Shown: positions 11,826 to 22,937, numbered from the stretch's first letter. The stretch: 64,000 nt of DNA from Venturia oleaginea (GCA_013176395.1 JABMLP010000021.1:868001-932000); one strand, 5' to 3'. Numbers and translations are program-made. The notes: generated by a model from the sequence alone, not told the origin.

Positions 11826-13659
11826 ACGTGTTTCACCACTCACTTGGCCACCCCACTCACTTGGCCACCCCAACCACTAAATCTCAAGTCATCGTGCGAT
11901 AAACCTCCCACCAATACAGCTTTTATTAAAATAATTCTAACAATACATTCTTTACGTATTTGGGCATCGATTAATCTTATGACCTTGAACACCGCAGCCA
12001 CTACATGTTGGTAATGCTCGCTGTCGTACGACGACTTCCTGATCTTGAACACTATCTCTAGAGCTATTTTCGCATCCCTCGACCAAGAACTGACCCTGTT
12101 GAGCTTGTAAAACGCCTCCATATGTAATATATCGTCTACGATACTGTTGCTTCTGTTTTCGTCGTTGGTTCTCTGTACGAAGCTTCCTATTCTCTTCTGC
12201 AAGTATTACTGCTGAATTCATTGCGACTTGACATCCTTTGATGAGTTGACCAATTGCTTGACTACTTGGGCTCTGAGATTGGCGATGAAGAAGATTTCGG
12301 ACGAGCTGAGCCTGCTGCTCAAGCTGAGCTATCGTACGAGGAGTTTCTGACGTCCACTGTGGCGCTACCTCCATGGGGTGTACCTGGTGGTGAGGGCGTT
12401 TTGGTAACTGTAAGCGACGAAAGAACGCGCTGCGGGTCGTACGGAATAATTCCTGTCGCTTGAAAACCGCTCTTAATATTCTGCTCAGAGAAGATAGTAG
12501 GTCGGATGCTTGCATAGATTGATAGAAAGTCCTCTTTATCAATATGGTGGGTTCCCTGACGAACAAGCTCTTGAACTGCTTGGCCGTAGGAGCGTTTCAA
12601 AGGCGAAAAACAGCTTACATCAAGCGGCTGAAGAAGATGAGATGTGTGTGGCGGCATACAGAGTGTGATGATGTTATTCGTACGACAATATTCGTCAAAG
12701 TCTGGTGTTGCGTGACTGCTGTGGCCATCGAGGATAAGGAGGCGGTGGGTACCCCTCGTACGAGCTTCGGTATGAGTATTGAAGTGCTTGATCCACTCAA
12801 ATCCAAGCTCATCAGTTGTCCAGCCATTATTGCTGATAGCAATAACCCAATCGGCCGGTAACTGACGGTACCAGTTTGATTGATGTACTTTTCCAGGAAG
12901 GATAATAAACGGCGGAATTGCCCAGCCTGACGCGTTGATTCCCTCAATCGCTGTTATCCATTCACGATTCCCTGGCTGTACAACAGTTGCTCGTCCGACT
13001 GTATCTGCGCTTGTAACCACCTTTGAGGTCGCGATAACCCCCATCATAAAGCCAGTCTCGTCAAAATTGTATATATCCTCCGTAAGGATGCCGTACGACA
13101 GACGCGTCTCTTCAACACGCTGAAACCACGCGTTGATTGTCGCTGGATCTTCGCATTTTGCACGCTGTGAATGGAATTTACGATTCCACTTCGTACAAAG
13201 CTCCGGCTGAGCGTTGATGAAGCGGGATACCCAGTTCTTCCCGACTAATGACGGTGGAGGATTCGTACCGCGTTTTTCGAGTAAAGCGTTTGCCATTCGT
13301 CGTACGTCGATAATTTGGGGCGGAAATCCTCGTCGATCAAGGTCTAGGATCCACTGAACCAGAGCATGCTCTTCATGTATTTGTAACTTTCTCTTTTGGT
13401 GGTTAGATTCGCTTCGTGGTTTACCACCTTGAAGACGAGACTGAAGTGTAGATCGAGGAATATCGTACAACGCTGAGATTTGACGTTGACTTAAATTTGG
13501 ATTCGTTTGAAAGCTCTGCTTCGCAAGAAGTAATCTAGCCTCTTTGCAAGCCGATCTGGGGGTTGGTGTTGACATTATCGCGATAATTGTACGAAGGGAT
13601 TAGATTTTTTGGTTGGGTGGCCAAGTGAGTGGGGTGGCCAAGTGAATGGTGAAACACGT
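11826..13659 (-). mobile_element. Fot1/pogo-type transposon
   Basis: An 1834-bp element flanked by TA at 11824-11825 and 13660-13661. The TIRs begin ACGTGTTTCACCACTCACTT (left) and ACGTGTTTCACCATTCACTT (right, complement) and are ~46 bases long. Each contains a direct repeat of the CACTTGGCCACCC unit, a plausible double transposase-binding site. Length, TA target and TIR layout match the Fot1 group. It carries one minus-strand transposase gene. Confidence 0.92.
11952..13575 (-). pseudogene. Fot1/pogo transposase with a single frameshift
   Basis: The first frame, 13575 down to 12319 (418 codons), has an N-terminal Psq-type helix-turn-helix (NLSQRQISALYDIPRSTLQ), a CENP-B-type DNA-binding half (WVSRFINAQPELCTKWNRK) and the DDE_1 catalytic core. 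The core acids lie in IYNFDETGFMMG, HRLLILDGHSSHAT and SHLLQPLDVSCFSPLK. The spacing between the last two Asp is 35 residues (DD35D). Around 12350-12400 the homologous frame jumps to one ending at 11952, which supplies the usual Fot1 tail (TIAQLEQQAQLVRNLL, AEENRKLRTENQRRK) and a terminal zinc knuckle CSGCGVQGHKINRC. The element is otherwise well preserved, so the insertion looks recent. Confidence 0.88.
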
Positions 13660-13772
13660 TAAGTTACGGAGAGTGCGGAGTACGGAATACTAGAGTAGAG
13701 TAGGTTGCCCTGCATCGGCCAATGCCGGAGCTACAAGCATTGCTCCTCCAGCCCCACTGAGACCAGAATATA

Positions 13773-15056
13773 CAAGTGCTGTGCATGAACGGGCTGCCCC
13801 CCCCCCACCTGTCAATTTTGTCTCAGTCATGAAGCTAGCAAAATAAAGCAGACTCTACCTTTACTATCACCTCATATTCTTCATTATACAGCTTCAAATG
13901 CCTGGCAAGCATAAGAATCGTCAATCATTTCGTGATCCTGAGCGGCCGAAAGGCCAACGTCTCTCTGAGCGCGAGCGTACTCAGATCCTCACCTTATACC
14001 ACCTTGCAGAATGGAACAAGACCCAAATCGCTCGAAAGCTTCGCCTTGCTCGATCTACGGTTATTCTTTGTATTCAAGAAGGCTATTATACTCCTCGTAA
14101 GCCACCTGGCAGGCCATTTATGCTTACAATCCACCGCCGCCACCGTCTAATCAACCGAGCTACCCAGGATGCTCTACACCGACGAATGCCGCTTGAGCAG
14201 ATTGCCTCGATTGAGGGTATTCAAGCCTGCCGGAGAACCCTATTTCAAGCCTTTAAATGCGAGAGATTCTTCCGCTGTATCGCCGTCGAGAAGCCTCTTC
14301 TTACGGAGGCGCACCGAGCGGCAAGACTACAACGGGCAATACGTCACCAACATTGGGACTTTGAGCAGTGGAAACGTGTCCTCTGGACAGACGAGGCATC
14401 TTTTACAACAGGAGGCTTTGGCGTCATATACGTAACAAGGAGGCCTGAGGAGAAGTATGAACCTTCTTGCTTATTACCAAAGTTTCGAGGTTATTCTTCT
14501 TGGATTGCTCATGGCTGTATTTCTGGGACAACAAAGGGACCTCTTGTAGTTTGTGAGAAGGCTTGGGGCAAGGTTACTGCTGCTATATACTCTGAGCATA
14601 TTCTGCCAGGGGTATATAGTCATATTCACGAGATGAAGCATATAGGAGGCTACTTTCGAGCAATCTTGATGGAAGATAACGCCTCCGTACATACGGCTAG
14701 GCTTACTCAGGCAGTACACTCTCAGTACAACCTTAATAGGATGACTTAGCCAGCTAACTCACCAGATCTCAACCCAATTGAGAATGTCTGGCGGCTGTTA
14801 AAATATAGAACTGGGAGGCGCTTTCCGTACTCGAAAGCAGATGTACGACACTATCTTGAGGAAGAACGGGCTAAACTTGAGCTAGATGACATTTTTAAGT
14901 ATATAGAAGAGATGCCTGAGCGCGTACAAGCCGTTATCGCAGCTAATGGCGGCCACACTAAGTGGTAATGTGGACAAAGTCTGCTTCATTTTACTAGCTT
15001 CATGACTGAGACAAAATTGACAGGGGGGGTGTCAGCCCGTTCATGCACAGCACTTG
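13773..15056 (+). mobile_element. Tc1-like (DD34E) transposon with ~85-bp TIRs
   Basis: A 1284-bp element flanked by TA (13771-13772 and 15057-15058). The TIR starts CAAGTGCTGTGCATGAACGG on both sides and is similar for ~85 bases, including the block TGTCAATTTTGTCTCAGTCA. The arms differ by a longer C-run on the left and a few transitions. It contains one plus-strand transposase gene. Confidence 0.9.
13898..14968 (+). pseudogene. Tc1-like DD34E transposase broken by one TAG
   Basis: The frame runs from the ATG at 13898 to TAA at 14966-14968 (~356 codons) with a single interruption, TAG at 14747-14749. It begins with a basic N terminus and a helix-turn-helix (ILTLYHLAEWNKTQIARKL). The first catalytic Asp is in RVLWTDEASF, the second in AILMEDNASVHT and the Glu in SPDLNPIENVW; exactly 34 residues lie between the second Asp and the Glu. 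The TAG stands where the family has Trp (MT-W-PANSPDLNP), so the change is TGG->TAG, a TpG->TpA transition of the RIP type. Everything downstream remains intact, so inactivation is recent. Confidence 0.9.
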
Positions 15057-15907
15057 TAGTACTCATGTCCGGCTTTGGGTGCGGCTTGGTAACCTTGTTT
15101 CCAAAGCCTTTTTTTCTTTTTTTTGGGAATGGGTTTTCATATGACTTTTACACAGACAAGCAGCTTGGCCTGTTTATAACTTGCAACAGCAATCAAATTT
15201 TACGACCACCTCTCGTGTCGCATAGCTTTCCGTGGGAGCGAGTCATCGATTAGTAGGCCCATCCTACCCTCCGTTCACCCCATCCAATCCGTCCAAGAAT
15301 TAGTCGACCAATGAGAGTTTTGCTATTATCGTCGGTTTGGCATAAATGTGTACACTTTGAAAAGTTTTTGGGATGTAGAAAAGAGATTGTATAGACTACT
15401 GTAAGTATCTCTACTAGACGGTGGAGCCTAGATCTTCTTGATAGGGAGGAGTCTACAAAAGCTAGGTAGCTTTAGGCAGGGATAGGGTGAATAAGTAAGT
15501 TCTACGGGACTGAACGCTTCAACAGGTCCACGCGAGCATCTCCGTTACAACATTGGGATTCGTTTGTAGGGTCTAGTGTATATTGATGCCAAAAGGACAG
15601 CATCCGAGGCTTTCTCTCCAGTCAGAGACGATGAAGCAAATCCTCTTCTTGGTAGGACCTATCTAGGAATAGCTAAGCAATTGTCATACCCTAAGTAATT
15701 ATTTTTCCGAGTTGACGTGCCCAGATGAGCTGTCAGGATGACAAAACCAAGCTTAACGGATGGATGTTTAAGAAGCTATCTCTTCACCTTGAGGTCAATC
15801 ATCGGATAGAACGAGGAAGGCAGGGCCCGGGGTCCGTTAGTAGAACATCGAGGCTACGTTAAAATCATCTCGATTTTGTTGTTCTCCTCGTTCGTTGAAA
15901 AACCACG
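15057..15907. other. Intergenic region between transposon nest and P450-A
   Basis: No conserved coding signal. Short T-runs and AT-rich stretches are present; the last part should contain the promoter of the following P450 gene. Confidence 0.5.
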
Positions 15908-17694
15908 ATGAGAATCGTTACACCAATAGTCTCCAATATGTTACAAGGGTTTTTGTCTCCGCTTATTTATCTACCTTTCCTATGTTTTACCATAGTCGTA
16001 ATCCTCTATCATCGAGTGTTATCACGCAATGACACCAATAGCGACAAGAAACCGAGAAAAATTCCTTACATATTACCAGGTATGCCCGCTTGTAGGAAAT
16101 CACAAGTCTCTGTAGCTGATTTCATGTCCTAGGGATCGGTCATGGGCTATCCTTCTTTCTGGACTCGCATCATTTTCTAGCCAGCTGCAAAAGGTAGGTG
16201 ACGGCAACGAGGCATGAACACAAAGTCAGTGTTGATTATATGCAGTTATCTGTCTGGGAGAGAACCATTCGAATTGAAACTTGGACCGCAACGCACCTAT
16301 ATTTTGACTGATCCGAAAGACGTGGCTTCCATGTTCAAGGCTTCCTCCACCATGACATTCGACAAGTTTGGCCACGACTTGTTGGGAATGTTTGGCTGCT
16401 CTGCTGAAGGCAACAGAAAGATCTGGGCGAATACTGCTACTCTTCCAGGATTCAAGAAAGCCACCTGGAACCCGAAGGCGCTGCCAATCGGACCATTGTG
16501 CCTGGAGCTTTTTGCACAACAATTCCTGCCAGGCCCAAGGCTGGACGAGTACGTGAAGAGAACAGTTAGATGCATACGTGACGACTTTCAAAAATGGATG
16601 CCAAGAAAGGGGGAACCTTTTCTGCTGCAAAAATGGTGTGCAGTGAACATCAACAAAGCTCTCACTTTGTCGCTCCTGGGCCCTGTCATGAACGACGTTA
16701 ATCCGCAACTCCTCGATACCTTTCTTCAATTCAACCAAACCGGTTGGAAGTTGATATTTGGCTATCCGAAATGGCTTGCACCACACACTCATCGGTCTCG
16801 GGACGTCATTTTAAACACCATGGAGGCGTTTATTCGATTGCCGAAAATTCAACGCCACGAAGAAGCCTACATTATCGATTGTGTAGAGGAAGAAGCCCGA
16901 AACATTGGTCTTGGCGATCGAGATATAGCAGTCATGCTGTCCATGATCTATTGGGGGTAAGTACAGCCATTCGTTTGAGGCACTTTATCGCTTTTTTTAC
17001 AAGAGGAACTGACGCCACTCGCCATAGAATCACTTCCAATGCATACAAAATATGCTATTGGATGTTGAGCGAGATACTCTTCAACCAAGACTTGTATGAG
17101 GTTGCACGGGCCGAAGCAAGTCAAATCTGCAAATTGGAAATGAGCGAGAGACAACTGGCCGGCATCACAACAACATGCCCAACCCTAAACGCCGTGTGGA
17201 ACGAGTGCTTGAGACTCGGGAGCGCCAGTGCCAGCACGCGTCACGTCGACCGCGACACGCTAATTGGCAACAGCCTATTGCGTCAAGACAGCGTCGTCAT
17301 GGCGCCTTATAGCCAAATGCATCAGAATCCAGAGTACTTTGGTGCGCACCCGGACGAGTTTGACCACAGACGGTTCCTTGGGGATGGCTCGCGGGAAAAG
17401 CAACCGGCGTTTAAGCCTTGGGGGGGAGGAACCACACATTGTCCTGGTAGACATGTTGCCAAGTTGGAGGTTTTCCTCTTCGTCGCTCTCGCACTTACAG
17501 AGTGTGATTTGAAACTTGCCCGGGAGGATGGAAAAGGTCAGCCGCTGAGGCAGAGGAAACCGGAATTCGATATGAGAAGTCCATGTAGTAAGTCACCATG
17601 AACGGAGAATGCTTTGATCACTTGCTTATTTATCTTCTTAGTGGGAGTACGAAATCCCGTTGACAATCAGGATCTATATGTTGTCGCTTCATGA
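15908..17694 (+). CDS. Cytochrome P450 (P450-A), CYP7/CYP8-like
   Basis: Exons 15908..16079, 16133..16193, 16246..16956, 17004..17587 and 17642..17694 give 526 residues. An N-terminal membrane anchor (IYLPFLCFTIVVILYHRVL) is followed by the hinge KIPYILPGIGHGLSFFLDS, which appears only after joining exons 1 and 2. The I-helix region is WGGTDATRH, unlike the common AGTDTT. The K-helix ExxR is in NAVWNECLRLGS. The haem loop is FKPWGGGTTHCPGRH (Cys ligand). The last exon supplies MGVRNPVDNQDLYVVAS. The layout resembles prostacyclin synthase/7-alpha-hydroxylase-like fungal P450s. It is an ER monooxygenase with unknown substrate and the first gene of the accessory block. Confidence 0.88.
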
Positions 17695-18141
17695 GGTCAT
17701 CACTTGGCAAGCTGCGATATCTGGTGGAGGGTTGGGAGATAAGAACATGTGGACGAACTCAATCCCAACTGCAGAGAGACGTATTCTTGATACTCTCAAA
17801 ACCCTAGACTTTACCTTCAACTGAATGTCAAATATATGGATAGAGGTTAATGATTGTTTTTTTTTCCCTTGGAAAGAGTGGTGCTACCCACCTGTGCGAA
17901 TACGTGAAACGCTGCGGAACAGTATCCATATACATGAAAGGATACTGTAGACAGATCATGTGCAAATCGTTGTCGTAAGACAAAGTTTCCTGTTGCTTGG
18001 TCGTAGTCAAGAATTCAAGATCGTTAGCTTGAGGGTAGTGGTCCTTTCCATTCGGTAGATAGAACAGGACTCTACCGATGACCGAGGTCAATCGAAATAT
18101 TTATGTTTTAAAAAAATAGATCTCCTACTACCTCGACATGA
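17695..18141. other. Convergent intergenic region, P450-A to hydrolase
   Basis: 3' flanks of two convergent genes, including a T10 tract near 17858. No gene seen. Confidence 0.5.
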
Positions 18142-19297
18142 CTACTCGCTTCCGAATAAAAGCCATCGTAAACCATCCAAAGTATCCTTTCTCAAACGTT
18201 TCGAGGCAGCAATGTGCGGCGCCCACTTATAAAATCCATGTGGCAGCCCCGAATAGAAGTACAGTCTGGTGTTCTCTGGACCATTTTTCTTCAACAGTGA
18301 TTCATACAACAAGCCCTCGTCTCTCAAGGGGTCCAATTCGCAAACCTGTAGAACAGTTTTCGGAAGCCCCTTAAATCTACTCGACTCATCATCGGCGAAG
18401 AGGTTGTACAACAATGATTTCGGCGCTGGCTGATACCCATCTATTACAGCATTGGTCAAACCTTTCGTCATCTACAATATGAAAGTGAGAATGATAAAAG
18501 ATAAAAGACATACCGATCATCTTCGCAATAAGTGGGATATCCAAAACCTCCCCTTGCCCGTTGTCCACGTGCGAATTCAAAGATTTCTTCCAGCTGTCGG
18601 CTACATGTTCCTCCACCCGGTAGTCCGCCAGACTAGGTGTGAGTAACAAAGCTCCCGTGAGCGGCGGGGACAAGGCTTCATCTCTAGACAGATGCGAGAG
18701 CACAGAAGCAATGTTGCCACCACTAGCCGCACCCGCAACCACAAAACCGGTCTCCAAATCGGCGCCGATGAGTTCAGCATTTTGAGATACCCACTTGACG
18801 ACGTCCCAGCAATCTAGGACTGGGATTGGGAACGGGTTTTCTGGGGCTTGGCGGAAATCAACGTTGATGCATATACAATTGAGAGTTAACACGCAGTCCT
18901 TGCAGTTTTGATTCTCGTCGTTCAGACTCCCGAAGCAGAATCCGCCTCCATGGAACCATAGTAGGGCGGGTGGTTTTGTCGTCTGTGTCTTAAGTGGCTT
19001 GTAGATCCGAATTGGAATGATGTGCTTATCGCGGGCGGGGACTGAGATATTTTTGATGATCAAACCGTCCTCCTCGCTCGTGGTTGGCTTCTCTTTTGGC
19101 GGTGGATTATTTGCTGCTTTTGCAGCGTGGTATGCCGTAAGATGTGCTTTTAGTTCTGCAATGGACCCGTTCATCTGAGGTGGAGTGAACGTTTTCATGA
19201 ACTATCACCAACCAAACTCGGGTGTTAGGATTGCCGATGCTGTATCGAACGTTGACATGCGTCCACTCACCTCCTTCCATTCTTCGTCTACCTCCAT
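18142..19297 (-). CDS. Alpha/beta hydrolase (HSL/lipase-3 type) with altered nucleophile elbow
   Basis: Exons (minus) 19297..19271, 19201..18514 and 18461..18142 join to 344 residues. The tiny first exon encodes MEVDEEWKE. The oxyanion-hole motif HGGGF is present (LLWFHGGGFCFGS). The later acid lies in VCELDPLRDEGLL and the catalytic His in GLPHGFYKW. The elbow, normally GxSxGG, reads VVAGAASGGN: the nucleophile position is Ala and the Ser is displaced by one residue. The fold is therefore secure but hydrolase activity is doubtful. The third-exon acceptor was chosen at 18462-18463 because it restores the phase and reads MIGLTNAVIDGYQP. It lies convergent to P450-A inside the oxidative gene block. 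Confidence 0.85.
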
Positions 19298-19587
19298 GGC
19301 TTTTTTCTTTTCCTCGAATTGGCAAGTGGTCAATGTGCGTGTATCTTCGACGACGAGGAGTAGTTGAACTCGCACTTTCTTTTCGAGGTGGTGAACTTTC
19401 CGTGAAAATTTGGGAAGGCAAGTTCTACCTACGAGATTTAAGGAGAACGAGATGACCAGGATTGAATCTACTACTATGCAGGTATCGGATTGGAGCGGTG
19501 AGCGATGAGGTTGTGCGGGCACTAACTAGGCCCGTAATCAGTCCCCAGATAATATAAAATTCAGGGTAACTTATATCTCCTTTTTCT
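19298..19587. other. Hydrolase upstream region
   Basis: Upstream of the hydrolase start at 19297. An alternative upstream in-frame ATG exists near 19522, but the added residues look non-coding. The region ends at a TA-flanked MITE. Confidence 0.4.
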
Positions 19588-19589
19588 TA

Positions 19590-19711
19590 CTATGGTCTCC
19601 GGGCCAAAGAACGTTACTTCTCGTGATACACCTCCGCACATTTTATGTGGTGAAGAGGGTTGCAACAGGGCTGCCGAACCTATTGTACGTTCTTTGGCCC
19701 GGACACCATAG
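19590..19711. mobile_element. 122-bp MITE with TA target duplication
   Basis: Perfectly placed ends: left CTATGGTCTCCGGGCCAAAG and, in complement, right CTATGGTGTCCGGGCCAAAG. Both continue AACGT, giving ~25 bases with one mismatch. TA flanks both sides (19588-19589 and 19712-19713). The interior has no reading frame. It is a mariner/pogo-type miniature element, and no autonomous partner with these ends is visible in the window. Confidence 0.8.
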
Positions 19712-20131
19712 TACGGGCTGCGGAGGCTGACTCCCAAGAATGATGTACCGGACTACGTATCATGGAAGAGATGCACCCCTGCCTTTGATGACTCTGTATC
19801 TAGGTCCTGGAATCAGATTTCCATCCATCCTGTCGAACAGAAGTCCGTCGTGTAACTCGTGTTTCTTGGTGATCGCTACATTCAGTACTTCGTCTGAGTC
19901 CGTCAAAGCCATCGCGTCAGGATCAGATGATGGACCGTTTACTTCTTTTTTTCGACGCGAGTGTTCGGTTTTGGTACGGAGCATAACCGAACACTTCCGA
20001 CGAATTGAAAGAGTAGAGAATAGCGATGTTGAGTTGTGAAGATATTGACAGGGGCTGTGTAAGCCTGAGGCAGGTTTTGAGGCCTTTTCAGGTGATATTA
20101 CGTCGGTATCATATCTTACAGTATGGCATCC

Positions 20132-21826
20132 ATTGATTGATTGATTGATTTTATCTTACTCGGTTGCAGCCGCTTAATCACGCAGCTATGTCCGGTTAGG
20201 AGGACTTCATTAGACAGCAGGCACGTGATAGATTAGATAATCCACCGCGCCCCACTTCGCCCCGTTCACTGAAACAAGACCAGCTGTCCCCTCGGTCCTC
20301 CCCCCTTTTCCCTTAACCAGTATCTCCAAATGCCCGCTGGCTCTTGTAGATACTGGTCATTCTGATAGTATATCTGTGCTATGTAGACTCCAAGAGGCAA
20401 TGCCTCGTGTTTCGCTATCCTTCTACCTACAGTCTCCCTCTAATGCTCAGCTTTGTCTATCTGTTTCGCCTTATCCCTCAAGGCTAATGAGTTCCCTTAG
20501 TATGTTTCTACTTGTGAAAGTTGCCTTACACCAGATTCCTACGCGGCAGTGTATTTGGTTGTGTGATGCTGGAGACAATAGTAACCATCGTAGTCGTGAT
20601 TTCGCTGCTTGGATGTGATACTCCGGGTATGCCCGTAGACGAGGCCGTCTGGTAGCTGCCGTATTGTATGGCGCCGATCGTGCTATAGACCTGCCGTCTT
20701 ATAGTCGGAGCCTATCTGCTGCTAATCGTTCTCCCTACTTGCTGTATCGGCCGGCTACCACAGTATGTATGCGGAGGTGGGACGCGAATCTCCGTTCTTT
20801 GACCCGGATACCACACACAGTTGCTAGCATATTCCAGAAATAGAGCATACCAAGCGTGGAAGATTTCCATCGCTTTGGACCGAAAAAAAGTATAAGTATA
20901 AGATGTTCCCCGGTGTGACGGGTTAAGATCATGCCTGGATACCAGGGCCTGGATACCAGGGAAAACCACCCAATTGTGCAATACAATCTAGCTATGGAGA
21001 AGTAGAAAGATACACAATTGCAAACTCCTTTTGAAGGAGATGCCGAGCCATTCACAAGCTTGCCACAGAATCATTCCGAGGTTTGACAGGAGATGCCAAG
21101 CCATTTTCAACTTTGCCCTAGAGAGATAGGCAAAGCCAAGATAAAGGCCCAAGGGTCTAGCCCGTGACACTTGAGCCTCTCCCCAGACTGTTGCGTCCCA
21201 GTTATGGCATTGGCAAGAGTAGGCGCGCGATACAGCAAGTAGGGAGAACGATTAGCAGCAGATAGGCTCCGACTATAAGATGGCAGGTCTATAGCACGAT
21301 CGGCGCCATACAATACGGCAGCTACCAGACGGCCTCGTCTACGGGCATACCCGGAGTATCACATCCAAGCAGCGAAATCACGACTACGATGGTTACTATT
21401 GTCTCCAGCATCACACAACCAAATACACTGCCGCGTAGGAATCTGGTGTAAGGCAACTTTCACAAGTAGAAACATACTAAGGGAACTCATTAGCCTTGAG
21501 GGATAAGGCGAAACAGATAGACAAAGCTGAGCATTAGAGGGAGACTGTAGGTAGAAGGATAGCGAAACACGAGGCATTGCCTCTTGGAGTCTACATAGCA
21601 CAGATATACTATCAGAATGACCAGTATCTACAAGAGCCAGCGGGCATTTGGAGATACTGGTTAAGGGAAAAGGGGGGAGGACCGAGGGGACAGCTGGTCT
21701 TGTTTCAGTGAACGGGGCGAAGTGGGGCGCGGTGGATTATCTAATCTATCACGTGCCTGCTGTCTAATGAAGTCCTCCTAACCGGACATAGCTGCGTGAT
21801 TAAGCGGCTGCAACCGAGTAAGATAA

Positions 21827-21845
<19 letters not shown>
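20132..21845. repeat. Large palindromic (foldback-like) element, 618-bp arms
   Basis: The left arm 20132..20749 and right arm 21228..~21845 are reverse complements with almost no differences. I noticed one transition, in the GACCTGCCGTCTTA block. A 478-base spacer separates them. Both outer edges run into a tetranucleotide tract, (GATT)n on the left and (AATC)n on the right. Each arm holds an identical 80-codon frame starting MLCRLQEAMPRVSL; I recognise no family, and it may be incidental. The spacer has two imperfect copies of GGAGATGCCRAGCCATT (21037 and 21088) and a diverged MITE end near 20793. Such structure fits a foldback element or a head-to-head transposon dimer. Confidence 0.8.
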
Positions 21846-21848
<3 letters not shown>

Positions 21849-21858
<10 letters not shown>

Positions 21859-22937
21859 TTAACTTGTTTCTGCTTCTCCGCCTGTTGTTCCAGCCACCAC
21901 TGGGAAGTCAACTTGATGCCTTCTCTCAAGCTCACGATAGGCCTGTACCCGAGCCTCTTTTTCGCCTTGTCAATCGAGTATGTGCGCTGCCAGGTACATT
22001 CTAGCACACTGGCACGATACAGACTGGACTTGCGAGTTCCCATAGACACTATCCACACTACCACTTCCGACAATAGTGCTACATGGAAGATTAGCCAGAC
22101 AGGCACACTCCACACAGTCGCGGCTTCGACGTGGTTACCAATGCCGGATCCCAGTAGCCGCACGAAATCCCAGAAGGCTATTTTCTCATCGTTCGTCACG
22201 ATGAAACTCTCGCCCCCAACTCCCTCGGCGGCCGGGTCAAGAAGTTTGGAAGCGGCAAGGACATGAGCGTGCGCAACGTTTCCTACGTACACCCAGTCGA
22301 ACAAATTCTTTCCATCTCCAAATTGCATGCGCGGCGCCGACCCTGTGACTCCGAGAATACGGGTTGTTGGGCCATGGTCATTCGGTCCAAAGATTGCACA
22401 AGGTCGAATCGTTGCTGTACTTAGATCTTGTGAGTTCGACGTAAGAACCAATTGCTCGGCGCGAGCTTTGTAAGCGGCGTATAATTCTCCAGAGTTTGGA
22501 AGCATTGGCATTGAGTCGCTACCATGGAGGACGGCTGTCTGATAATCGTCAATGACCGCTACGGAGCTGGTCATCACGAATGCCCGTGTAGATGTGCATT
22601 TGTTTGAAAGTTCAAGCAAGGTCCTCGTGGCTTCGAGGGTATTTGTCTTGTATAATGTTTCATCGCTTTTTAGTGGCTCTGGAGAGGCTGTATGGAAGAC
22701 AACACGAGGCTGAATTTTTTCGATCAGGCCGCTAATATCGCTGAAGCTGCTGATGTCGATTTGGTAGTAATGAGTTCGGGGAGAAGAAAGGCGGTTTCTT
22801 GAGATGTTTACGTCGGCGATGACGATGTCACAATCAGGGTCGTTGCTAAGCAAACATTCCACCAGGTGACGGCCTACGAACCCGCAGCCACCAGTGATGA
22901 GAACTGTCCCCAATTTTTGCAGGGAAGAGTACGACAT
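21849..22937 (-). CDS. 3-beta-hydroxysteroid dehydrogenase/isomerase-family SDR (Erg26-like)
   Basis: Single exon, 362 residues, ATG at 22937. The N-terminal Rossmann motif is VLITGGCGFVGRHLVECL (residues ~11-28), followed by the acidic turn IVIADVN. VVFHTASPEP and the YxxxK pair in ELYAAYKARAEQL give the extended-SDR active site, then ATIRPCAIFGPNDHG and FDWVYVGNVAHAHVLAASKL. A hydrophobic stretch (VPVWLIFHVALLSEVVVWIV) precedes the C-terminal RTYSIDKAKKRLGYRPIVSLREGI. This is the Erg26/NSDHL pattern: NAD(P)-dependent oxidation of a 3-hydroxyl, classically with C4 decarboxylation of sterols. In this context a role in secondary metabolism is equally likely. The last codons and the stop lie at the edge of the AATC tract of the palindrome. 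Confidence 0.88.
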
